64,000 bases of DNA from Nostoc sp. C052 (GCF_013393905.1 NZ_CP040275.1:62001-126000), one strand, 5' to 3'; positions 1-9,636 are shown, counted from the stretch's first letter. A program made the numbers and translations. The notes: generated from the sequence alone by a model not told the origin.

Positions 1-444
1 AAAGACAAACAAACTTATTTCGGAGCATTAGATTATCAAACACAAGAGTTTATCGTTCAAGAGTATCCAGCAGGAAATTCATCAAGTACAGTAGATTTCA
101 TTAAGTATCTACAAAATCAACGTCCAGGAAAAAGAATTGCTTTAATTTGGGATGGAGCTAGTTATCATAGATCGGACGAGGTTAAAAAGTTTTTGGCATC
201 TGTTAACGAGGGCGCTACTTCTTCATCGGAGTGGCAAATTACTTGTATTCGATTTGCACCCAATGCACCCGAACAAAACCCAGTAGAAGATGTTTGGTTA
301 CAAGCCAAAAACTTTTTGAGGAAGTTTTGGCCTGTTTGCAAATCTTTTTCTGTTGTCAAATGGCTATTTAAGTTCTTTACCAATTACCAAGAATTTGACT
401 TTCCCAAGCTGCATCAGTATGAACCCTGTTCGGATCTCAAATAG
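1..444 (+). pseudogene. IS630-family transposase, C-terminal part (cut by window edge)
   Basis: The reading frame is open from base 1 to the stop at 442-444, giving the last 147 residues of a transposase. The segment WDGASYH near residue 48 and APNAPEQNPVEDVW near residue 88 match the second and third acidic positions of the IS630/Tc1 DDE domain, so it would cut and join DNA at TA targets. The N-terminal HTH and first Asp lie outside the window, so whether the whole gene is intact cannot be judged. The element end lies just downstream and directly abuts the TPR-CHAT gene. Confidence 0.85.
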
Positions 445-487
445 GATTGCTATATGCCTTATTCGTAACTCATTTAGGATTGCTATA
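442..487. repeat. Probable right end of the IS630 element, duplicated 13-bp motif
   Basis: The 13-mer TAGGATTGCTATA occurs at 442-454 (starting at the transposase stop codon) and again at 475-487. IS630 elements end at a TA dinucleotide, so either copy could be the true terminus; two copies suggest a nested insertion or an end duplication. The second copy ends 2 bp before the ATG of the CHAT gene. Confidence 0.5.
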
Positions 488-489
488 AA

Positions 490-3400
490 ATGTTTAATTT
501 TTGGATTAGTGAGATTTTAATATATATCGCTTGGGTTATTAGTAATTTTAGCAACCTGATTTGCCAGTTTCCTTTGGGCAATAAAGCCAGTAATATTGAA
601 ATTGCTATAACTTGCTATAAAATTGCTTTAAGTATTTATATTTATATTGATCCTCCATATTGGGCAATGACGCAGGTTAATTTGGGAGAAGCCTATCGAC
701 GTAGAATTAAGGGAGATAACTCAGATAACTTAGAACAGGCAATCGCAACTTGCACAGAGGCACTCGAAATCCTTACTAGAAAAGATTTTCCTCAATATTG
801 GGCAATGGCACACAATAACCGAGGGAATGCTTACGCACAAAGAGTCAGAGGAGATAAGGCAGAGAACTTAGAACAGGCGATTACAGCTTACACAAATGCG
901 CTAGAAATCCTTACTAGAAAAGATTTTCCTCAATATTGGTCAAGGATGCAATATAGTCTAGGTCTTGCTTACTCAAAAAGAATCAACGGGGATAAGACTG
1001 AGAATTTAGAACAGGCGATTACAGCTTACACAAATGCGTTAGAAATCCTTACTAGAAAAAATTTTCCCCAAGAATGGGTAATGATTCAAGCTAATCTGGG
1101 AAATGCTTACGCACAAAGAGTTAGGGGAAATAAGGCAGAGAATCTAGAACAGGCGATTACAGCTTACACAAATGCGTTAGAAATCCTTACTAGAAAAAAT
1201 TTTCCCCAAGAATGGGTAATGATTCAAGCTAATCTGGGAAATGCTTACGCACAAAGAGTTAGGGGAAATAAGGCAGAGAATTTAGAACAGGCGATTACAG
1301 CTTGTACAGCAGCACTTGAAATCTTGAATCGAGAAGATTTTTCCAAAGAATGGGTAATGATTCAAGCTATTCTGGGGGAAACTTACCGAAATAGAATTAG
1401 AGGAGACAAGGCAGAGAATCTAGAACAGGCGATTACAGCTTGTAAAAAAGCGCAACTAATCTACATCCGAGACAATTTCCCCCAAGAATGGGCAATGGTT
1501 CAAGCTAATCTGGGAAATGCTTACGTACAAAGAATCAGCGGAAATAAGGCAGCGAACTTAGAACAGGCAATTACAGCTCATACGGAGGCACTCGAAATCT
1601 ACACTAGAGCAGGTTTTCCTCAACAATGGGCAATGATTCAGATTAGTCTAGGAGACGCTTACCGAAGTAGAATCAGAGGAGATAAGGCAGCGAATTTAGA
1701 ACAGGCGATTACAGCTTGTACAGCAGCACTCGAAATCTGTACTAGAGAAGATTTTCCCCAAGAATGGGCAATGATTCAACTTAATCTGGGTATTGTTTAC
1801 TACAAGAGAATTAGAGGAGATAAAGCAGAGAACTTAGAACAGGCGATCACAGCTTGCACGGAGGCACTCAAAATCTATACTAAAGCAGATTTTCCTCAAG
1901 AATGGGTGAAGACCCAAAATAATTTGGGTCTTGTTTACTCAGAAAGAATTAGGGAAGATAAGGCAGAGAACTTAGAACAGGCAATTATAACTTACACAGT
2001 AGCACTCGAAGTCTGCACTAGAGCAAGTTTTCCCCAAGAATGGGCAATGATTCAACTTAATCTGGGTATTGTTTACTACAAAAGAATTAGAGGAGATAAG
2101 GCAGAGAACTTAGAACAGGCGATTATAGCTTACACAGCAGCACTCGAAATCTTTACTAGAGCAGATGCTCCCCAAGCTTGGGCAAGCATACAAAATAATC
2201 TAGGAGAAGCTTACCGAGATAGAATCAGGGGAGATAAGGCAGCAAATTTAGAACAAGCAATCGCAGCTTGCACAGCAGGACTCGAAATCTACAACCAAGT
2301 AGACTTTCCTGAAGAGAATGTTCATATCTTATATAATCTTGGTCTTGTCTATCAAAAGACGCAACAACTTAACCTAGCTTACACTAGCTTTGCAGCAGCA
2401 ATAGAAACAGTCGAAGGTTTACGAGAAGAAATTGTTTCTGGGGATGACACAAAACGCAAACAAGCTGAAGAATGGAATAGAATTTATATAGGAATAGTAG
2501 AAGTTTGTATAGAATCTGGCAATATTACTCAAGCTGTTGAATATGTTGAACGTAGTAAAACCCGTAATTTAGTTGAAAGTATTCTTAATAAAGATTTTAA
2601 AACGATTTTCCCTTTGGAAGTTGTTATACAATTAGAACAAATTCGGGATGAAATCACTATTAGTCAGTATAACATTCAGAATGGCAGAGCTAATGATCCT
2701 AAGATTTTAAGCGAGAATCTTCAAAAATTGCGACGGCAGCGCAATGATTTACAAAACAAATATCTGCCTGTTGGTTATAGTTTTAAACTTGACTCATTTC
2801 TTAAAACTTTAGATGCCAAAACAGCAGTTATACAATGGTATTTAACGCCTAAAAAAATTATTGCTTTTGTTATCAAATCTCAAGGGCAAGAAATTAATGT
2901 TTGGCAATCCCAACTAGAAGATAGACAAAATCTAAGTAAATTTGTAAGTAAATATTTACAAAATTATTTTTATACAAAAGATAAGTGGCATACTCAGCTA
3001 GATGAAGAAATCAAAAAATTATCATCTCTTCTATACATTGATGAAATATTAGATAAGTTCCTCAAAAATTGCGATCAACTCATATTAATTCCACATCTAT
3101 TTTTACATTTATTTCCCCTTCATGCAATTCCAAAAATAAGCCAAGATTCTCAAGATTCGCCTTGTATTCAGGATTTATTTGTTGGTGGCGTGAGTTATGC
3201 ACCCAGTTGTCAACTACTGCAATTATTACAAAAGCGGCAACGTCATGATTTTCAATCCTTGTTTGTGATTCAAAACCCCACAGAAGACCTTATTTATACC
3301 GACTTAGAAGTAGACAATATTTTAAATTTCTTCTCCTCTCATCAGTTATTTTCCTACAAACAAGCTACAAAAGCGACACTACTTCAACAAATATCACAGC

Positions 3401-3981
3401 TAAAGAAGGCAAACTGTTTACATTTTTCTTGTCACGGTTCATTTAACTTTAACTCACCCCAAGATTCTTGCTTAAAGCTGGCAGGGAGTGTGGATGAAAA
3501 TGGTTGCTTAGATTTAAGTCAATGCCTAACCTTAGATAATTTATTTGAACAAGATTTTCAGCTAGATAATTGTCGTCTTGTCATCCTATCCGCTTGTGAA
3601 ACAGGCTTAATTGATTTCACAAACAGAAGTGATGAATACATCAGTTTGACTAGTGGATTTCTCTATGCTGGTAGCACCAGTGTAGTGAGTAGTCTGTGGA
3701 CAGTAAATGATTTCTCCACTGCATTTTTGATGATTAAATTCTTGCAAAATCTCAAAGCTGCTATGGCTGATAATGGAAATTTTTCAGTAGGAGTCGAACT
3801 CCAAAAAGCACAGATTTGGCTACGAGATGCGACTACAGCCGAATTACAGGCATGGGTAAGTAAACTACAATTAACACCAGAGCAAGCTGAAAATATAGAG
3901 TCAAGCCTAGACTGGTTTGATTCTGATGAGCAACCATTTGAAAATCCCTATTGGTGGGCAGCCTTTTGTGCTATTGGTTAA
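490..3981 (+). CDS. TPR-CHAT caspase-like protease
   Basis: A protein of 1163 residues. Roughly residues 30-640 are about a dozen tandem TPR-like repeats with a 46-residue period and the signature NLEQAI. The C-terminal ~350 residues are a CHAT caspase-like domain, with the catalytic His in HFSCHGS (about residue 981) and the catalytic Cys in LSACETG (about residue 1036), so it should be an active cysteine protease. TPR-CHAT proteins in bacteria act as regulated proteases in defence or cell-death circuits (family knowledge). Its N-terminus is about 74 residues shorter than the paralogue at 14843-17830, and the ATG lies directly after the IS630 end, so the native start was probably lost. It heads a cassette with the next two genes; the substrate is unknown. 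Confidence 0.85.
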   Translation: MFNFWISEILIYIAWVISNFSNLICQFPLGNKASNIEIAITCYKIALSIYIYIDPPYWAMTQVNLGEAYRRRIKGDNSDNLEQAIATCTEALEILTRKDFPQYWAMAHNNRGNAYAQRVRGDKAENLEQAITAYTNALEILTRKDFPQYWSRMQYSLGLAYSKRINGDKTENLEQAITAYTNALEILTRKNFPQEWVMIQANLGNAYAQRVRGNKAENLEQAITAYTNALEILTRKNFPQEWVMIQANLGNAYAQRVRGNKAENLEQAITACTAALEILNREDFSKEWVMIQAILGETYRNRIRGDKAENLEQAITACKKAQLIYIRDNFPQEWAMVQANLGNAYVQRISGNKAANLEQAITAHTEALEIYTRAGFPQQWAMIQISLGDAYRSRIRGDKAANLEQAITACTAALEICTREDFPQEWAMIQLNLGIVYYKRIRGDKAENLEQAITACTEALKIYTKADFPQEWVKTQNNLGLVYSERIREDKAENLEQAIITYTVALEVCTRASFPQEWAMIQLNLGIVYYKRIRGDKAENLEQAIIAYTAALEIFTRADAPQAWASIQNNLGEAYRDRIRGDKAANLEQAIAACTAGLEIYNQVDFPEENVHILYNLGLVYQKTQQLNLAYTSFAAAIETVEGLREEIVSGDDTKRKQAEEWNRIYIGIVEVCIESGNITQAVEYVERSKTRNLVESILNKDFKTIFPLEVVIQLEQIRDEITISQYNIQNGRANDPKILSENLQKLRRQRNDLQNKYLPVGYSFKLDSFLKTLDAKTAVIQWYLTPKKIIAFVIKSQGQEINVWQSQLEDRQNLSKFVSKYLQNYFYTKDKWHTQLDEEIKKLSSLLYIDEILDKFLKNCDQLILIPHLFLHLFPLHAIPKISQDSQDSPCIQDLFVGGVSYAPSCQLLQLLQKRQRHDFQSLFVIQNPTEDLIYTDLEVDNILNFFSSHQLFSYKQATKATLLQQISQLKKANCLHFSCHGSFNFNSPQDSCLKLAGSVDENGCLDLSQCLTLDNLFEQDFQLDNCRLVILSACETGLIDFTNRSDEYISLTSGFLYAGSTSVVSSLWTVNDFSTAFLMIKFLQNLKAAMADNGNFSVGVELQKAQIWLRDATTAELQAWVSKLQLTPEQAENIESSLDWFDSDEQPFENPYWWAAFCAIG

Positions 3982-4062
3982 GTAAATTTGTGTCACTCAA
4001 TCCTACTAAAACAGGGATATCACCAGTAAATTATTAACCCAAAATCTTAAATCGAAAATCCT

Positions 4063-4398
4063 ATGACCTCAGATCTCCTACTCCAAGCACTTCCCGTTCT
4101 TCTTGAAACTAAACCCGAACTATTTTCTCCTAATGACCTTCAAGATTTGCTGCAAAATCTAGCACCTTTGGAGAATAGCCCCCCAGAAAACGCTGATGAA
4201 ATTCTTAGAAAATGGTGTAAAGCACGACGATCTATCCGCGATGCACTGAGAAACTTAGCAAACGATCGCGCAGAAGTAAAAAAGGTCAAACCTTCCGAAC
4301 CCAATGATGCAAAGCGCACTACTAACTTCTTCCAAGAATTAAGCCAACAGGTAAAAGATAAACTCGAACAACAAAACCAGAGTCAAAATAAACAATAA
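4063..4398 (+). CDS. Small charged protein in the CHAT cassette
   Basis: 111 residues, no family recognised. The first half is leucine-rich helix (LLLQALPVLLETKPELF, then NDLQDLLQNLAPL); the second half is strongly charged (KARRSIRDALRN) and ends in a Gln/Lys-rich tail. There is no signal peptide or membrane segment. It lies 81 bp after the TPR-CHAT gene and 22 bp before the membrane protein gene, all on the same strand, so the three are probably co-transcribed. It could be an adaptor, an inhibitor or a protease substrate; the sequence does not decide this. Confidence 0.65.
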   Translation: MTSDLLLQALPVLLETKPELFSPNDLQDLLQNLAPLENSPPENADEILRKWCKARRSIRDALRNLANDRAEVKKVKPSEPNDAKRTTNFFQELSQQVKDKLEQQNQSQNKQ

Positions 4399-4420
4399 CT
4401 ATCAAACCCGGCTAACAAAA

Positions 4421-5944
4421 ATGTCTGCCAAAATCTATGCTCCCAATGTCTATTTGTTTGCCTTTCATTTAAAAGACAGCAATCAACCTAACTTACTCTG
4501 GGATAAATGCAATCATATTCTCTCTCAAAAATGTGGTGTCACCAAGCTACTGGAAATAGAAGAACATGATGGATATCGAGTTGACCTACTGAAAGATAAA
4601 ACTGACGATGATGTATCTCTCCAATTTGAGAGTACAGTACACCAAAACGGTACACCATTACCCATTGCTGGATTTGTCACTCCTCTCCGCATTCATGATA
4701 CCTATGTCCTGAATTTAAACTTGCGTCATCCCGAATTTGACGAAAACGATAAAAAGACAAACCCTGTAGACTTAAGCTTTTTAGAACTTCTCAACCCTTA
4801 TGGGCGTTTAATGCCCAATGAAATCGGTGGTTCCCTCGGTCAAACTATACTTTTGACTGTTTGGTATACACCAGAAAATCAATGGTTGCCTTGGAAATCA
4901 CCGCAAAATCGTCAACAATTAAGAAAATTAGCAGATAATTGTTTAAGAGAATTTATTCCCAATAATTACCCTTGCCCAGACTTTAACCAAGAAGGTCAAC
5001 TATTCGAGAGTCCTATTTTTGAATATGGCGTTCCTACCCTGGAAAAAGATTACTGCCATGTACTTGTTTGGGTATATTGCGAATCAGAAACAAGTGAAAT
5101 ATTTGTCAATTACTATAATAAGTTTGTCAATTTATTTTGTTATTTCAACAAAACAGTTGCTGCCTATCATTGCAGTCGGAAAGTTTATCAGGTGATTCGG
5201 AAAGATTATCAAAGTAATCAAGCGTATATTGAAAAAATATTCAGAGAAATACCTATTGATAAAACTCTTAAGGAAGCAGAATTAAAGCAATTCAAGCAAT
5301 ACCTGAAAGATATACCTCAAAAATATTTATCATTCTCGGAATTAATTAGTGAACTAGATAACTATCATTTAACAATTGAAATTAATGCCCAAAACTATAG
5401 GCGAGAAATTGGGGATATTCAAAGCCGACTTCCAGGCGAAAACCTTAGCTTTCTCTCCCGCTTTGTTGATGAAGAATGTCGTCTTTTCATCGAACAAATT
5501 CAATTTGACTTAGCATACTCCCAAAAGGGAGCCACTTTACTCGAAAAAGCAATGACAGCCATCCAGGGACGGGTGGAAATTGAACAAGCCGAGAGCGATC
5601 GCACTACCCAAGACCTTCTCCGCCAAAAAGAAGAAAGCGATCAAGTGCGGGATCGCAATTTACAAACCATGATCGCTATATTGGGTGTCGGCTTAAGTGC
5701 TGCGGGAATTGGTTCTAGCACCGCACCCTACATAATTCCTCAACAACAGCCACCAACACCAATACATCTGCCTTTTACTACGTCTCAACCGCATCCCTTT
5801 GTTCTATCAGTATTGTTAAGTCTGCTTTTTGGCGTTGCAGGAGCATTTGTTGGTTGGGGGTTAAGTTCTTTGTTTCAAGTGATCGCTACACGTAGATTTA
5901 AGGCTATTCAAGCTAGTCGTAACCAGCCAAACAGTATTAACTAA
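4421..5944 (+). CDS. Membrane protein with two C-terminal TM segments, CHAT-associated
   Basis: 507 residues, family not recognised. Residues 1-390 look soluble, with a mixed N-terminal domain followed by a helical, charged stretch (around TAIQGRVEIEQAESDRTTQDLLRQKEESDQ, read in parts) predicted as coiled coil. Two hydrophobic segments follow: MIAILGVGLSAAGIG near residue 415 and FVLSVLLSLLFGVAGAFVGWG near residue 465, then a basic tail. A soluble sensor-like part plus a membrane hairpin next to a CHAT protease fits a membrane-acting effector or a protease target, but this is inference. The IS110 array begins 4 bp after its stop codon. Confidence 0.65.
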   Translation: MSAKIYAPNVYLFAFHLKDSNQPNLLWDKCNHILSQKCGVTKLLEIEEHDGYRVDLLKDKTDDDVSLQFESTVHQNGTPLPIAGFVTPLRIHDTYVLNLNLRHPEFDENDKKTNPVDLSFLELLNPYGRLMPNEIGGSLGQTILLTVWYTPENQWLPWKSPQNRQQLRKLADNCLREFIPNNYPCPDFNQEGQLFESPIFEYGVPTLEKDYCHVLVWVYCESETSEIFVNYYNKFVNLFCYFNKTVAAYHCSRKVYQVIRKDYQSNQAYIEKIFREIPIDKTLKEAELKQFKQYLKDIPQKYLSFSELISELDNYHLTIEINAQNYRREIGDIQSRLPGENLSFLSRFVDEECRLFIEQIQFDLAYSQKGATLLEKAMTAIQGRVEIEQAESDRTTQDLLRQKEESDQVRDRNLQTMIAILGVGLSAAGIGSSTAPYIIPQQQPPTPIHLPFTTSQPHPFVLSVLLSLLFGVAGAFVGWGLSSLFQVIATRRFKAIQASRNQPNSIN

Positions 5945-5948
5945 CCCT

Positions 5949-6295
5949 CTTCTGAGAAACTCTTTACTCCACACTTAGAGCCTGGAAATACTAAAAATAG
6001 TAAAGATTTATGCGATGTGGAAATTTACATACATCAAAGTTGCCTAGACTTCAGATGAATTCTAGGGCCAAATAATGATGATAACCCTGACCTGGGCCGG
6101 TCTTATTAGATAATCTTCTGAACGGGATAGTAGCAAAAGCCACTTCACCAATATAGTAACCATAAAAGCCCAGAACCACGCTTTCAAGCAGGCTTAAAAG
6201 CACTACTGAGGATTCGGTTTTAGCTGTCAGGGTACTTTCCATTATAAAAGTTTCTCTACATCAGTAACGGGTGGCGATCGCCGCCAGTGGAGCTG
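5949..6295 (-). mobile_element. IS110-derived mini-element, copy 1 (bridge-RNA region only, no transposase)
   Basis: A 347-bp unit beginning with CTTCTGAGAAAC, the same terminal motif seen at the transposase end of each full IS110 unit, and containing the bridge-RNA-like segment but no transposase gene. It is base-for-base identical by eye with 9637-9983; identity runs 14 bp further to 6309. A full unit is about 1.65-1.7 kb, so about 1.3 kb is missing. It would need a transposase supplied by another unit. Confidence 0.65.
6085..6232 (-). ncRNA. Putative IS110 bridge RNA (mini-element copy 1)
   Basis: A segment closed by a 7-bp inverted pair, CCCTGAC (6085-6091) and GTCAGGG (6226-6232), with internal blocks shared by all six units: GATAATCTT, ACGGGATAG, CTTCACCAAT, CCCAGAACCA and TTCGGTTTTA. 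In IS110-type elements the non-coding end upstream of the transposase encodes a bridge RNA whose loops pair with target and donor DNA (established for IS621). Expression and loop assignment are inference. Confidence 0.5.
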
Positions 6296-6298
6296 CTT

Positions 6299-7693
6299 TC
6301 AAGAAACACATTGCGTTGAGTCAGAAATAGGGATAAGTTCCAAACCAAAAGCCTGAGCTTTTTGCTGAAGGTGTTTGAGAATCAGTTCCTGGTATTTTTG
6401 CTCATAGTAGTCCATACCAGGATCAGAATATTGCCCAGCAGTGATCCACATCCGGTAAAATAAACGAGCCAGTTTGTGAGCAGTAGCAGTAATGGCTTTG
6501 GGTGCGCCCAAGCGAGAACGTAAACGGCGATAAAACCCACCCAACGCAGAACGACTGTGAGTCAGAGAAAAAGCAGCCATGCGGAAAGCATTGGCAGCAC
6601 GATTGACAACAGTACGAGTTTTAGAGCTTTTAACCTTACCACCAGTCACTTTTTGACCAGGACATAAACCCAACCAAGATGTGAAGTGTTTAACTGTGGG
6701 AAAGCGTTTTGGGTCTAATCCCACTTCAGATAAAATGGTTTGAACAGTTAAAGCATCAAGACCATTAATCAGTGTAAAGTCTACTCCTGCCATCCGATAA
6801 AGATACTTATGCAAGTCAAAATTTGGGTGATTTGCAGTCGGTTTTTTCCGACGTTTTTTTGGCGTTGTTGGCGGTTCATCTAAAGTCTGAGGTTGAAAAG
6901 ATGCTAAACATTTTTCAATTTCAGCGTCAATAGCACTAATCTGTTGTTGGTAAACCTCATATAAGGTTAATTCTTGCTGGAGGACAAATAAATGTTCACG
7001 ACGATAATCACCAGTTAATGCCTTAGCAATATCTGCTGTGCTGCTTTTGATGCGTGGATCTTTGAGTGTGGCTAAAACTTGTGGGTCTTGTTCGCCAGCG
7101 ACGATGGCTTTAATAATCTTCATTCCGGTCAAACCCGTGACATCACTGATGACTTTGTGAAGATGTAAATTCATCTGGATAAGTGCTTTTTGCATCCGTT
7201 GTACATGGGTACTAGCACTCTTGATTAAGCTGTCTCGCTGACGGATATAACTGCGTAGCACACAAACTTGGTCTTGTGGGCGGAAAGAACCAGACAGTAG
7301 TCCATAAGTATGTAACTTTTGTAACCACTGGCAGTCTAACACATCTGTTTTGCGACCAGGTACTGTTTTTACGTGATGAGCATTGACTAATTTGACCTCA
7401 AAACCCTTGGCTTCTAAGATTTGAAACACTGGAATCCAATAAACTCCTGTGGCTTCCATTGCTACTGTATCTACACGGCATTCTATTAACCAATCGACCA
7501 TTGCAATTAAATCAGGGGTAAAACATCCGAATCTGCGAACATTTTTGTCAGTTCTATCTGCGGGTACACAAACCCAATGTTCTCCACCACCAAGGTCTAT
7601 TCCTGCTGCATTTTGGTTAATTTCTTCTAACGTTGATGATACTTTTTCCGTAAGTACAGGCTGGTTATGACCTTGATTTGGTGGCAATTTCAT
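6299..7693 (-). CDS. IS110-family transposase (DEDD recombinase), type A, intact
   Basis: 464 residues, full length for the family. The N-terminal RuvC-like DEDD domain shows AAGIDLGGGEHWV (first Asp), AMEATGVYW (Glu) and KTDVLDCQWL (paired Asp). The C-terminal Tnp20 domain shows FTSWLGLCPGQKVTGGKVK, which carries the conserved Ser nucleophile region, and AITATAHKLARLFYRMW. It recombines circular element DNA into targets chosen by the bridge RNA. The start MKLPP matches the start of the type A copy at 11424. The C-terminal tail after residue 445 differs from that copy. It may also act on the mini-elements. Confidence 0.92.
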   Translation of the reverse strand: MKLPPNQGHNQPVLTEKVSSTLEEINQNAAGIDLGGGEHWVCVPADRTDKNVRRFGCFTPDLIAMVDWLIECRVDTVAMEATGVYWIPVFQILEAKGFEVKLVNAHHVKTVPGRKTDVLDCQWLQKLHTYGLLSGSFRPQDQVCVLRSYIRQRDSLIKSASTHVQRMQKALIQMNLHLHKVISDVTGLTGMKIIKAIVAGEQDPQVLATLKDPRIKSSTADIAKALTGDYRREHLFVLQQELTLYEVYQQQISAIDAEIEKCLASFQPQTLDEPPTTPKKRRKKPTANHPNFDLHKYLYRMAGVDFTLINGLDALTVQTILSEVGLDPKRFPTVKHFTSWLGLCPGQKVTGGKVKSSKTRTVVNRAANAFRMAAFSLTHSRSALGGFYRRLRSRLGAPKAITATAHKLARLFYRMWITAGQYSDPGMDYYEQKYQELILKHLQQKAQAFGLELIPISDSTQCVS

Positions 7694-7736
7694 AGCTGCA
7701 ACTCTGATATGCTTATTATGGATAAGTCCTGACCTG

Positions 7737-7871
7737 GGGATGGATTTATAGATAATCTTTCAAACGGGATAGGAAACTTTTCCTTCACCAATGTCATAGC
7801 CATAAAGCCCCAGAACCATGCTCCTAATCAGGCTCAACACACTATTGTGGGTTCGGTTTTAACTGTCAGGA
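7737..7871 (-). ncRNA. Putative IS110 bridge RNA (unit A)
   Basis: The segment lies 43 bp upstream of the type A transposase start and is closed by TCCTGAC (7737-7743) and GTCAGGA (7865-7871). It shares the internal blocks of the other units. Differences concentrate after CCTGACC and around the GGATAGG block, as expected if those parts are target- or donor-pairing loops (inference). Confidence 0.5.
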
Positions 7872-7957
7872 TAATTATCAATGTACCCGTTGATTAGTCG
7901 CCTCAAAATAGTTTCTTTCATTCATAGCGGGTGGCAGCGCCGCCAGTGCGGTTGCTC

Positions 7958-9373
7958 CTAAGAAACAGTATTTGCTTGGGGCTGAGGAGTAAGCTCAAAA
8001 CCTAAAGCTAGAGCCTTTTTCTGGAGGTTATTGATGACTCGTTCTTGGTAACGTTGCTCATAATAATCCATGCCAATATCTTGATAGTTACCTCCTGTTG
8101 TCCAAAGTCGGTAGAAAATTCGTGCCAACTTATGAGCAGTAGCAGTGATAGCTTTAGGTGTACCCAGGCGAGAACGTAAGCGACGATAAAAAGCACAATC
8201 ATGCAGAATTGCTCTTGCCAGCTGTTTGTGCAGCCATTCGGAAAGCATTGGTAGCAGGGTTAACTACCAAGCGAGTTCGAGAACTTTTAACTTTACCACC
8301 AGTGATGCGATTGCAAGGGCAAAGACCAAGCCAAGAAGTAAAATGTTTAACAGTTGGGAATCGGCTAGGATCTAAACCAACCTCAGAAATAATGGTTTGT
8401 ACGGTAAGGATACCAAGACCATCAATGGCAGTGAAATCTACGCCACTAATTCGGTAAAGATGGGTACGTAAATCACGCATCGGGTTCATTGCCTTGAGGT
8501 TTATTGCGAGGATGTTTTGGTTGCGGAAGCGGAGATTCATCAAGATTAACTTTGTCATTAAATTGAGCCAAGCACTCCTGTATTTGGCGGTCGCAGTCCG
8601 CTATCTGAGTTTGATAAACATCGTAAAGTTGTAGTTCTTGTTGGAGTACAAAGACATGCTCACTGCGATAATCACCATTCAGGGCGGCGGCAATTTCTGC
8701 TTCTGAGCGTTTAGCGCGGTGATGCTTTTTAGCTGCCAAAATTTGTGGATTTCTTTCTCCTTCAACAATAGCTCGAATAATTGCCATACCAGTAGTACCA
8801 GTGATATCGCTAACAACTTTATGCAGTTGCACGTTCATCTGGGTTAAAGCTTTTTGCATCCGTTGAATGTGAACACAAGCACTTTTGATGAGACTATCTC
8901 GGTGGCGGATATAACTCCGTAATACACAAATTTGGTCTTCTGGGCGAAAAGAACCAGACAACAATCCGTAACTATGTAATTGTTGCAACCATTGACAGTC
9001 TAAAATATCAGTTTTACGTCCAGGCAATGTTTTAACGTGATGGGCGTTAACAAGTTTAACTTCAAAGCCCCTTGTCTCCAAGATTTGAAACAACGCAATC
9101 CAATATACCCCCGTTGATTCCATTGCTACAGTTTTCACTCCACAAAGAGCTAACCAATCAGCTAGAGCATACAGGTCAGCAGTGTAACAGCCAAAACGTC
9201 TGACACTTTCGGAGGCTCTCTCTTTTGGAACGCTCACAAGCGTGAAATTCTGAACCGATATCAATACCCGCTGCATTTGGGTTGATTGGTCTTAAGTCAG
9301 AAGTTTTATTTGTTCTTGGTTGATGTAAACGGGATTTGGACTTTGGTGTTTTCATCATCAAAGGCTTCCTCAC
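7958..9373 (-). pseudogene. IS110-family transposase, type B, multiply frameshifted
   Basis: Homologous to the intact type B gene at 11694-13067 but split into four pieces in different frames: 9373 to about 9230 (INPNAAGIDIGSE), about 9260 to 8473 (ESTGVYW, KTDILDCQWL, to the PLPQPKHPRNKPQGNEP linker), 8558 to about 8210 (FTSWLGLCP, then RMAAQTAGKSNSA) and about 8190 to 7958 (FYRRLRSRLGTPKAIT to the end). At least three frameshifts are needed to join them, so no working transposase is made. The catalytic DEDD and Ser regions are still readable, so the decay is recent relative to the family's divergence. Confidence 0.88.
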
Positions 9374-9414
9374 GAATGCGGAGTCATACTAGCAATTGGA
9401 GGTGTGTCCTGACC

Positions 9415-9556
9415 TGGGTTGACGGATGAATACAGTCTCCTAAACGGGATAATGGCAGCAACCATTTCACCAATCTTATAACCGTCTCAACCCAGAACCA
9501 AGCTTCTGTACGGGCGATTTTGCACCATTGGGGGATCGGTCAAAACTTTCAGGACA
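9415..9556 (-). ncRNA. Putative IS110 bridge RNA (decayed unit B)
   Basis: Closed by the 8-bp pair TGTCCTGA (9415-9422) and TCAGGACA (9549-9556). It keeps the ACGGGATA, TTTCACCAAT and CCCAGAACCA blocks. The RNA region looks better preserved than the transposase gene it serves. Confidence 0.5.
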
Positions 9557-9636
9557 CAATAAAAGTGTAATTTTTTTTGGTGCATCTTAATTTTGTTTCT
9601 TCCATCCATAACGGAAGCGATAGCGTCCGTAAACAG

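Larger units (their letters stand above)
6296..7954 (-). mobile_element. IS110-family element, unit A (intact)
   Basis: A 1659-bp unit: terminal motif CTTTCAAGAAAC, transposase gene, bridge-RNA-like segment 7737-7871, then a ~60-bp junction containing TTTCTTTCATTCATAGCGGG. It sits head-to-tail between mini-element 1 and the decayed unit. Exact ends are set by comparing junctions within the array and could be off by some bases. Confidence 0.65.
7955..9636 (-). mobile_element. IS110-family element, unit B (decayed)
   Basis: A 1682-bp unit with terminal motif CTCCTAAGAAAC, a broken type B transposase gene and bridge-RNA-like segment 9415-9556. It lies head-to-tail between unit A and mini-element 2. 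Confidence 0.6.

Noticed and set aside
6051..6242. A 63-residue minus-strand frame, repeated at 9739-9930
   Set aside because: It lies across the bridge-RNA region and matches no protein family; it repeats only because the mini-element repeats.
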